Origin: Brevundimonas sp. UBA7534 | GTDB lineage: Bacteria; Pseudomonadota; Alphaproteobacteria; Caulobacterales; Caulobacteraceae | DNA length: 16,188 nt | Direction: 5' to 3' | NCBI RefSeq assembly: GCF_002479325.1 | Contig: NZ_DLMO01000066.1 | Location: forward strand, 47,971 to 64,158 | Part shown: piece after piece, positions 9,271 through 16,188 of the stretch | Numbering within the stretch: the stretch's first letter is position 1 | Layout of the letters: each line of letters begins with the position of its first letter | Notes under the pieces: generated by a model | The model's input: the letters and a program-made list of their open reading frames with translations, nothing else | What the model was told of the DNA's origin: nothing | Database searches by the model: none | Program-made: the position numbers and the translations under genes

Positions 9271-10785
9271 TCACTTGCGCGCGTCGGCCAGCAGCTGCTC
9301 CACGTGTTCGAAGGTCTCGACCACGTCCGCCTCGGGCGCCTTGTCCAGCTTGCTGACGACCACGATGGCCAGCAGGCTCAGCAGGAAGCCGGGGACCATT
9401 TCGTAGAGAACGCTGCTCAGCGTCGCGCCACCCGGCAGCACCGGGGCGTAGATCCAGAACAGCACCGTCGCCGCGCCGACGATCATCCCCGCCAGGGCGC
9501 CGTTGCGGGTCATCCGCTTCCACGTCAGCGACAGGATCACCAGCGGCCCGAAGGCGGCCCCGAACCCGGCCCAGGCCTGGGACACCAGGCTCAGCACATT
9601 GCTGTTGGGATTGTAGGCCAGTCCGATCGCCGCCAGCGACACGGCCAGAACCGCCAGCCGCCCGACCGTCACCAGCTCCTTCTGCGGCGCGTTCCTGCGC
9701 AGGAAGACGGCGTAGAAGTCCTCGACCAGCGAACTGGACGACACCAGCAACTGCGATGAGATGGTGCTCATAATCGCCGCCAGGATGGCCGCCAGCAGGA
9801 AGCCGGTGATCAGCGGGTGGAACAGCACGTCGCCCAGCACGATGAAGATCGTCTCCGGGTCCGCTATCTCCAGTCCCGTGCGCGTGGCGTAGGCCAGGCC
9901 GGCCAGGCCCGTGCCCAGCGCGCCGAGCACCGTCACCGCCATCCAGCCCATGCCGATGTTGCGCATCTTGGGCACGTCGCGCACCGAGCGCACGGCCATG
10001 AAGCGCACGATGATGTGCGGCTGTCCGAAATAGCCCAGCCCCCAGGCCAGGGCCGAGATCGCGCCGATCACCGTCACGCCCCGGAACAGGTCCAGCAGGC
10101 CGGGATCGATCCCGCGCACGGTTTCGGTCATGCCGCCCAGGCCGCCGATGTGGCTCAGCGCCACGACCGGCACCAGCACCAGGGCCACGAACATGATGCA
10201 CCCCTGGACGAAGTCGGTCAGGCTGACGGCCATGAAGCCGCCGATCATCGTATAGGCCAGCACCACCCCGGCGGTCAGCCACAGGCCCCAGCCGTAGTCC
10301 AGGCCGAACGCGCTCTGGAACAGCTTGCCCCCCGCCACCATGCCCGACGAGGTGTACAGGGTGAAGAACACCACGATCACCACCGCCGACACGATCCGCA
10401 GCAGCCGCGACCGGTCGTTGAACCGCTTGCCGAAATAGTCGGGAATGGTCAGGGCGTCCTGCGCCGCCTCGGTATAGACCCGCAGCCGCGGCGCCACGAT
10501 CAGATAGTTGGCCAGGGCGCCGGCGAACAGGCCGATGGCGATCCACGCCGACGACAGGCCCGACACATACATGGCGCCGGGCAGGCCCATCAGCATCCAG
10601 CCGCTCATGTCCGAGGCGCCGGCCGACAGCGCCGACACCGTCGGCCCCAGCCTGCGTCCGCCCAGGACATAGCCGGACACGTCGTCGGTGCTGGTGCGGA
10701 ACGAATAGACGCCGATGCCCAGCATCAGCGCAAAATACAGTCCGAGGGTGATGTAGGTTCCGATTTCCATGCCTTGGGGTAGCAA
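9271..10785 (-). CDS. putP: Sodium/proline symporter (PutP type, SSS family)
   Basis: Inner-membrane Na+-coupled L-proline uptake carrier of the solute:sodium symporter family. It is 504 aa, against 502 for E. coli PutP, with about 13 hydrophobic segments. The N-terminal signature LGGRRLG and then ALSAGASDMSGW (52-63) match the PutP TM2 Na+-site region (E. coli D55 and S57; here D59 and S61). IMSTISSQLLV matches the TM9 segment holding the second set of Na+ ligands. The TTG at 10783-10785 is chosen because GGGGGA (10792-10797) sits six bases upstream. The in-frame ATG at 10768-10770 would give 499 aa but has no properly spaced ribosome site. No putA or proline regulator is adjacent. Close SSS relatives with other substrates cannot be excluded, but similarity to PutP through TM2 is strong. 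Confidence 0.9.
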   Translation of the reverse strand: MLPQGMEIGTYITLGLYFALMLGIGVYSFRTSTDDVSGYVLGGRRLGPTVSALSAGASDMSGWMLMGLPGAMYVSGLSSAWIAIGLFAGALANYLIVAPRLRVYTEAAQDALTIPDYFGKRFNDRSRLLRIVSAVVIVVFFTLYTSSGMVAGGKLFQSAFGLDYGWGLWLTAGVVLAYTMIGGFMAVSLTDFVQGCIMFVALVLVPVVALSHIGGLGGMTETVRGIDPGLLDLFRGVTVIGAISALAWGLGYFGQPHIIVRFMAVRSVRDVPKMRNIGMGWMAVTVLGALGTGLAGLAYATRTGLEIADPETIFIVLGDVLFHPLITGFLLAAILAAIMSTISSQLLVSSSSLVEDFYAVFLRRNAPQKELVTVGRLAVLAVSLAAIGLAYNPNSNVLSLVSQAWAGFGAAFGPLVILSLTWKRMTRNGALAGMIVGAATVLFWIYAPVLPGGATLSSVLYEMVPGFLLSLLAIVVVSKLDKAPEADVVETFEHVEQLLADARK

Positions 10786-10842
10786 GCGAAATCCCCCGCC
10801 GACAACCCTTTGCGGCCAAATCGGGGCAGGGCGCCCCCGGCC

Positions 10843-11400
10843 TCAGGGCGCCGCCACCCCCTCGGGCAGGCCCAGTTCCTCGCTCAGTTCCGCCGGATGC
10901 AGCCGCGCCATCTCCTGGTCCAGCACGTCCAGCGGCTTCAGCGAGCCGTCCGTCCGCCAGAAGACCTCGGCCCACGGATGCCCGGCCTCGATCGCCCGCG
11001 CCCGGTCCCGCGCGGCGGCCTCGGGCCCCAGGTGCTCGGCCCGCCAGTGGTACAGCCACGGAATGTGCCAGTGCGGCGCCCGGTTCAGCCGCTCGTCCCG
11101 CATCGCCTCCACCAGGCATTCGGCCAGGTCCCGCGCATCGCGCAGCCGCTGGTCGAAGGCCTGGCGCTGGGCCTCCGCGTGACGCGCCCAGCCCTCGATC
11201 GGTTCGGGCGTCGGGTCCTCGGGCCGCAGCCGGCGCCAGCCCTCCGACGCCCGCCGCCGCCACAGATTGGCCAGCCCCACGTCATAGCGCCGGGCCAGGG
11301 AGGCGGCCGTCTCGCCCCGCTCCCACCCCCGCCGCACCTCGGCCCAGGTCTGGGGCGAGCGGATCTTGGCCCGTGAAGAATAGGTTCCCGGATAGGTCAT
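10843..11400 (-). CDS. Unknown protein with N-terminal helix-turn-helix module (185 aa)
   Basis: Not a recognised family. The ATG at 11398-11400 is chosen because the protein-like sequence starts there; a longer frame upstream to 11583 overlaps the divergent gene and is Arg-rich nonsense. Residues 19-55 form a helix-turn-helix like those at the start of resolvase/terminase-type DNA-binding proteins (core ETAASLARRYDVG). The middle (75-105) is a charged helix. A Trp/His-rich patch at 109-120 (PHWHIPWLYHW) is distinctive. There is no signal peptide or membrane segment. It lies 57 bases upstream of the putP-like gene on the same strand, so they might share a transcript, but a functional link to proline uptake is not evident. 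The same HTH module begins the divergent neighbour at 11573. Confidence 0.75.
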   Translation of the reverse strand: MTYPGTYSSRAKIRSPQTWAEVRRGWERGETAASLARRYDVGLANLWRRRASEGWRRLRPEDPTPEPIEGWARHAEAQRQAFDQRLRDARDLAECLVEAMRDERLNRAPHWHIPWLYHWRAEHLGPEAAARDRARAIEAGHPWAEVFWRTDGSLKPLDVLDQEMARLHPAELSEELGLPEGVAAP

Positions 11401-11560
11401 GACCCCACGCTGCCACGCCCCTGCGTCAGGATCGGTCGCTCGCCGCCACGACGCCCGAATTGCGCGCGCCGGCGCCCGCCAGCCCCCGCTCCGCCTCATG
11501 CGATTCCAAGGGCTTGCCCTCGGAAATCGGCGTTCGGCGCGCCTGGGTTTCGGCCCGGTC

Positions 11561-11566
11561 GATAAT
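11561..11566 (+). promoter_or_regulatory. Possible -10 element giving a leaderless transcript
   Basis: GATAAT lies six bases before the ATG at 11573, in an otherwise GC-rich gap. Transcription from it would begin at or next to the start codon. No Shine-Dalgarno sequence precedes that ATG, which agrees with a leaderless mRNA. No convincing -35 box is seen. Confidence 0.3.
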
Positions 11567-11572
11567 GGGCGG

Positions 11573-12352
11573 ATGGAAAACACACGCCCCTACGCCCGTC
11601 GCCCCGCCGCCCTCTGGTCCCAGGCCCGCCGCGCCTTTCAGGCCGGCATGTCCGTCGCCGATGTCGCCGCCGCCTATGGCCTCACCGTCTCGGCCGTGCG
11701 CGGCCGCATCGGACGCGAGGGCTGGTCCCGCGACCGGCCCGCCCCCGACGCCGCCGGTCCTGACGGCGCCCCCGACGCCGGTTCCCCCGACCCAGGTTCC
11801 CCCGACGCCGTTTCCGACGCCGCCTTTCCGGTCGAGCCCGACGCCGACCCCGCCGACCTGGCCCGCGCGGCGACCCAGGCCTCGGGCCGGGCCATGCGCG
11901 ACGGCGACTGGAGCCGCGCCCACGCCCTGGCCGGCCTGGCCGAGCGCTATCGCAAGCTGGCCGGCCGCGACGACGCCCGCCGCAACGCCCTGACCCCCGA
12001 CACCGCCCCGCTGCAGCTGGTGGTCGACATCCTGATGGACGACGACCTGCCCAACCGCCGCCTGGCCCGCGACCCGGACAAGGACCCCGACCCCGTCGCC
12101 ATCCCCTATCACCGCCGGCGCCAGCGCCTGTCGCGCCTGAACGAGGAGTTCCACCACGCCCAGGTCAGCCGCCGCTGCGCCTGCGACCGCCGCATCGACG
12201 CGCTGGAGGCCCACCTGACCGCCGCCGGCCTGACCCCCGTGGAGGAAGACGACCGCGCCCGCCGCATCCGTCTGGGCCAGGACATGCATCTGGCCTCGGG
12301 CAAGGTCGTCCCGACGGAGGACTGGGAGCGGTCGCTGGACGACGACGGGTGA
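11573..12352 (+). CDS. Unknown HTH-module protein with Pro/Asp-rich linker (259 aa)
   Basis: Not a recognised family. The ATG at 11573 is chosen because the conserved-looking sequence MENTRPYARRPAALW starts there; the frame is open back to 11399 but overlaps the divergent gene region. Residues 15-52 form a helix-turn-helix (core MSVADVAAAYGLTVSAV). Residues 55-95 are a Pro/Asp/Ala-rich, probably disordered linker coded partly by a 15-bp tandem repeat. Residues 95-260 are helical and charged, with short acidic and basic runs and a CAC motif at 202-204. There is no signal peptide or membrane helix. The N-terminal module aligns without gaps to that of the divergent protein at 10843-11400. A DNA-binding or nucleoid-associated role is possible but unproven. 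Its TGA overlaps a GAGGAGG ribosome site for the next frame. Confidence 0.75.
   Translation: MENTRPYARRPAALWSQARRAFQAGMSVADVAAAYGLTVSAVRGRIGREGWSRDRPAPDAAGPDGAPDAGSPDPGSPDAVSDAAFPVEPDADPADLARAATQASGRAMRDGDWSRAHALAGLAERYRKLAGRDDARRNALTPDTAPLQLVVDILMDDDLPNRRLARDPDKDPDPVAIPYHRRRQRLSRLNEEFHHAQVSRRCACDRRIDALEAHLTAAGLTPVEEDDRARRIRLGQDMHLASGKVVPTEDWERSLDDDG
11774..11818 (+). repeat. 15-bp coding tandem repeat, three imperfect copies
   Basis: Units at 11774-11788, 11789-11803 and 11804-11818 follow the pattern GACsCmGGTTCCCCC, the third diverged. They encode DAGSP, DPGSP and DAVSD in the linker of the 259-aa protein. The unit is a multiple of three, so copy-number change would only alter linker length. 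Confidence 0.7.
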
Positions 12353-12357
12353 GGAGG
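12351..12357 (+). promoter_or_regulatory. Strong Shine-Dalgarno sequence without a matching start codon
   Basis: GAGGAGG overlaps the TGA stop of the 259-aa gene. No ATG, GTG or TTG lies 5-10 bases downstream in the frame of the Xre-type protein. A CTG at 12372 is 14 bases away. This argues that translation of that protein originally began near here. Confidence 0.45.
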
Positions 12358-12434
12358 CGGACCTCGCCACCCTGGACGACTTCCTCGAGGAGGACGGTAT
12401 CCGCGAGGAAGTCGCCCTGTGCCCGGTCAAGAGC

Positions 12435-12626
12435 GTGATCACCCTCCAGCTCCAGCAGGCGATGAAGGCCCAGGGCCTGACCCGCGCCGCCATGGCCGCC
12501 GAAATGGAGACCAGCCGCGCTCAGCTGAACCGGGTGCTGGACCCGGAGGCGTCGAACGTGACGCTGGACACCCTCAGCCGCGCGGCGCACGTGCTGGGGC
12601 GGGCGTTGAAGGTGGAGCTGGTTTAA
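12435..12626 (+). CDS. Short Xre-type HTH protein, N-terminus unresolved
   Basis: DNA-binding protein of the Xre/antitoxin-like kind. From the GTG at 12435 it gives 63 residues: helix LQLQQAMKAQGL, HTH LTRAAMAAEMETSRAQLNRVLD (15-36), and a closing strand ending RALKVELV. This C-terminal layout (HTH, LDP, TLDTLxRAA, xLxxELV) belongs to a widespread family of roughly 90-100 aa. The family's N-terminal half is visible in the same frame upstream (12375-12434, DDFLEEDGIREEV) but has no ATG, GTG or TTG. The only near-cognate codon is a CTG at 12372, 14 bases after a GAGGAGG ribosome site (12351-12357). A GTG at 12349 overlapping the previous stop is one frame off. The gene may therefore be frameshifted, use a rare start, or carry a sequence error. 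No RelE/HigB-like toxin gene is adjacent. Confidence 0.6.
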   Translation: MITLQLQQAMKAQGLTRAAMAAEMETSRAQLNRVLDPEASNVTLDTLSRAAHVLGRALKVELV

Positions 12627-12661
12627 GCCGATCGCCATCGCTACCTCTGGTCCCAGCCCCG

Positions 12662-12676
12662 CCGGACTTGGTCCGG
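12662..12676 (+). terminator. Hairpin downstream of the Xre-type gene
   Basis: CCGGAC-TTG-GTCCGG is a perfect 6-bp stem with a three-base loop, 35 bases after the stop codon at 12626. It is extended by one G/C pair on the outside. No T-run follows, so it is only a weak terminator candidate. Confidence 0.35.
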
Positions 12677-12773
12677 GCGTCTTCGTTCCGGTCCTTAATG
12701 GCGCTCCAGCGCGGTATGCGGGGGAGACTATCGGCGCGGTGCGTCGGGAGCGGACGTGGGAGCTGCCTCGCAT

Positions 12774-15077
12774 TTATCCTTCATCGATGTATAAGACAGA
12801 GTAGAATGCTGGATTGATCTCATACCGGACAGCGTCAGAGAACTTTCTGATTTCCGCATGTATTAAGTTCATGTCATATCCAACATCGTATATGTATTTC
12901 GTAGACCGTCCTCGTCTAATCCCTAAGAACCCGAAATACAAAAGCCTATCAATGATCGTTTCTCTATCAAGATCATGATACTTTTCTTGAAAGAGAGCGC
13001 CCTCTAGATCGCATCTAGATAGAACGGATTTTTCACCGATTAAATTGTAGAGAATACCTTCTGCGCTTGGAGCGATATCGGTAAGCTCCCGATCTGCTTC
13101 GATGAGAAGATTCCTAGAAAATCTCTCAACGCCTTTCTTAACGTCACTGTCTTGGATCGTCTTGTGACCTAAGTTGATCGCTGAAGCGCGAGACTCGTAG
13201 ATCATCTTGATGACATTGCGGGGGCGACGAAGCGATCTATCGAGAATGTAGTCGGAAGATTCGACGCCATCAACATATGGAACGAAGTAGCGACGCCACA
13301 GTCCATTGAAATCTTGAGCTTCATCGGACCTGTTCATAATCATTCTAAGGCGAATAACTTCCTTGATCTGATCAGGATCTGTCCAGTCTAACTGAGCCGA
13401 CAGGTCCTTACCGAAGTCGGCAGTTCTGCGCATTAGTATCTGGTAAACATCATTTCGCAAGAAAACTATTGAAGAAAAGTCGATATCATTCTGCCGCAAA
13501 TCTCGCTGAACTTTACGAGCAGCATCTATAAGACACCTAATTACAAGTATGTCATCATTGGTAAGTCCACTTTCTGGCCAGCCGCGATCTAAGTTGTCGA
13601 ATAGGATAACTGCGGATTTTTTAAGCCTCAGGTATTCTACTACATCCGATCGGACGTCCTTGATGTCCGTCTTGTAGAGCATCTCCGTCAAAGATGCTGT
13701 TGAGAAGGTGACTCCGTCCGATGCGCTGTATCGTGACCTATACTCCTGGACAATGTGTTCGGAAACCATAAGAAGACGCTCGGAAAAATCGGCTTCTTCG
13801 AATTTAAGTTGATCGCCATAGCGAGATCTAATTCGCGTGTAGATTTTATGTATATCAGCATCCGCCATGTGGCGTTGCCGGTCTCCCTCGATCAATTTAT
13901 TGCATATCTCAATATACAGTATAAATTCCCAGAACGCCATTATCAGATGATTCTTGGCTCCAGCGGTCAATTTCTCAAACACTTCTTCTCTCAGGCGGAT
14001 GAGCTGATATCCTTCCGGCCGTAGATCGACGATCACGTTCGACCGATCGCGACGCTTGCGATTCCTCAGATGACCAAAGATGGCAGTCTTACCTGTACCT
14101 TTACGCCCCACGACGAGGTTCACTTCTCCCCGCTCGGCCTTAAGATATTGATCAGTATTGTGAAAATAATGATCAAGCCCCTCAAACTCGTTTTCAGCCG
14201 TTGAGTCGCCTATATTCAGCGCCTCAAGGGATCCAGCCTCTCTAGCAGGCGAACCAACAAAGTTATCCGTTGCGTCTGTAACGGAAATGGCGAAGGCTTG
14301 GACCAGTGAGCTGATATCATCAGGGTGCTTGATAGTTGACACAAGGTCTCTGACATCCAAGGGGGCGGGGCCCCCGAAGTGTTGGACTAAGCTCAGCGGG
14401 ATGCCTGCGCCGAGAGCGAGACCGGCCACGAATGCTCCTCGCAGGTTGTGCACCTCGGCGTCCTCGTATGCCTCATCGAGGATCGGGATCATTACACCGA
14501 AAGATTCTGACACGTGACGAATGGCGTCGGTAGCTGAAAGTCTGACGTCCTCGTTAGGGTTGAAGCTCCGGTAGCGTATACGCGTCTTCTTTACCCGAGA
14601 TACCAACTTCGTGATAAGTTCATCCCGAATTGGAGGCTCTACGATGTAGACGGGCGACTTCGAGTCTTTAACGCTGGGGAAGTTGATCGTCTTAGGGCTA
14701 ACGTCAGATTCTAATATTGCAATAATGTCACTCGTTGTTTCGTATTGGACGTAACCTAACGTATCGAAGACGCCGACCCGGTCCGAACGACCGTCCCTAA
14801 CAGTGCCTATGTGCTTTGTAAGAAGGAGCTTTTTTCCGTTAGCGATCGCAAAGCCGACTTCAAACGTAACATTGAAGTTGAGCCTCGTAATGTCCGCCAC
14901 AACAACATCGGACTTGAGGATGTTTTCAAATATCGGATCTGTCAGCGGTAAGCCGCAGATGTCATTGGAAACCCAGGTCTGGACTTCGAGCCCCCCGATA
15001 GGCAGTGATTTGACTGCCCCCTCGATCAGTTGGCCGACCACCGCTGGTTTCGATGGATACGCGAAAAAGGCCTTCAA
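12774..15077 (-). CDS. NDT/TIR-like domain fused to Sll1717-type P-loop ATPase; putative anti-phage protein
   Basis: The product is 767 aa. Residues 1-115 form a nucleoside-deoxyribosyltransferase/TIR-like Rossmann unit, with ADITRLNFNVTFEVGFA at 61-77 and E73 at the expected catalytic place. Residues about 140-260 repeat the fold (HNLRGAFVAGLALGAG, 210-225), but Val217 replaces the glutamate. The ATPase follows: FHNTDQYL at 305-312 before Walker A GRKGTGKT (324-331), Walker B AVILFDNLD (489-497), VFLRND (538-543) and RPRN (618-621). The end, about 670-740, resembles a winged helix. There are no membrane segments. The TTG start at 15075-15077 is preceded by GGGGGA (15083-15088); no other start lies upstream in frame. 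Base composition is far poorer in GC than its neighbours, indicating transfer. Known relatives combine a nucleotide- or NAD-cleaving domain with an NTPase switch in defence. The role here is inferred. Confidence 0.85.
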   Translation of the reverse strand: MKAFFAYPSKPAVVGQLIEGAVKSLPIGGLEVQTWVSNDICGLPLTDPIFENILKSDVVVADITRLNFNVTFEVGFAIANGKKLLLTKHIGTVRDGRSDRVGVFDTLGYVQYETTSDIIAILESDVSPKTINFPSVKDSKSPVYIVEPPIRDELITKLVSRVKKTRIRYRSFNPNEDVRLSATDAIRHVSESFGVMIPILDEAYEDAEVHNLRGAFVAGLALGAGIPLSLVQHFGGPAPLDVRDLVSTIKHPDDISSLVQAFAISVTDATDNFVGSPAREAGSLEALNIGDSTAENEFEGLDHYFHNTDQYLKAERGEVNLVVGRKGTGKTAIFGHLRNRKRRDRSNVIVDLRPEGYQLIRLREEVFEKLTAGAKNHLIMAFWEFILYIEICNKLIEGDRQRHMADADIHKIYTRIRSRYGDQLKFEEADFSERLLMVSEHIVQEYRSRYSASDGVTFSTASLTEMLYKTDIKDVRSDVVEYLRLKKSAVILFDNLDRGWPESGLTNDDILVIRCLIDAARKVQRDLRQNDIDFSSIVFLRNDVYQILMRRTADFGKDLSAQLDWTDPDQIKEVIRLRMIMNRSDEAQDFNGLWRRYFVPYVDGVESSDYILDRSLRRPRNVIKMIYESRASAINLGHKTIQDSDVKKGVERFSRNLLIEADRELTDIAPSAEGILYNLIGEKSVLSRCDLEGALFQEKYHDLDRETIIDRLLYFGFLGIRRGRSTKYIYDVGYDMNLIHAEIRKFSDAVRYEINPAFYSVLYIDEG

Positions 15078-15179
15078 AGTGTTCCCCCGTGGATAGTCGC
15101 TGCAACCCCACTGTGCAGCTTGAAGTCGATTTTTGTAACAAATTCTGGGTACGATTGAGCAGGCCCGTCCGGAGTCGCC

Positions 15180-16188
<1,009 letters not shown>

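Noticed and set aside
10827..10852. Repeated CAGGGCGCC (10827-10835 and 10844-10852) as an operator
   Set aside because: A nine-base GC repeat overlapping a stop codon is weak evidence in this base composition; at most it forms a small hairpin.
11573..12626. Toxin-antitoxin pair made of the 259-aa gene and the Xre-type gene
   Set aside because: The 259-aa protein shows no toxin fold (RelE, HigB, HipA or PIN motifs) and has its own HTH; adjacency alone is not enough.

Overview
The window is high-GC DNA (one host line, 12181-12240, counts 47 of 60 G/C) with gene content typical of Caulobacterales, most like Brevundimonas: a large TonB-dependent receptor, a lipoprotein adaptor plus RND pump pair, LepA, a PutP-type proline carrier and UvrB. 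The genus is an inference from style and protein sequence; no rRNA or other marker is present.

Layout, left to right. 3-2585 (+) is a TonB-dependent outer-membrane receptor cut by the left edge just inside its signal peptide, followed by a clear rho-independent terminator. Converging on it is a minus-strand operon, 7210 to 2969, encoding a periplasmic adaptor lipoprotein and then an AcrB/HAE1-type RND permease. A small uncertain ORF (2928-2698) lies downstream of the pump. Divergent from the adaptor is lepA (7414-9222, +), which converges on a putP-like Na+/proline symporter gene (10785-9271, -) across a GC-rich hairpin. Next come two divergent unknown genes, 11400-10843 (-) and 11573-12352 (+), whose N-termini carry the same helix-turn-helix module. 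A short Xre-type HTH gene follows (12435-12626); its conserved N-terminus continues upstream without a legal start codon.

12774-15077 (-) is a clearly foreign, AT-richer gene (line 13441-13500 counts 21 of 60 G/C). It encodes a 767-residue protein that joins two nucleoside-deoxyribosyltransferase/TIR-like Rossmann units to a P-loop ATPase of the Sll1717 type and a C-terminal winged-helix-like region. It sits alone between the Xre-type gene and uvrB, with no transposase, integrase or tRNA beside it. This architecture (nucleotide- or NAD-processing domain plus NTPase switch) is typical of single-gene anti-phage abortive-infection systems, and it is the most interesting object in the window. The defence role is an inference. 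The window ends inside uvrB (15180-16188, -), of which only the C-terminal half is present.

Most of the window is housekeeping or envelope transport. The accessory content is concentrated in 10843-15180: the paired HTH genes, the start-less Xre gene and the putative defence gene.
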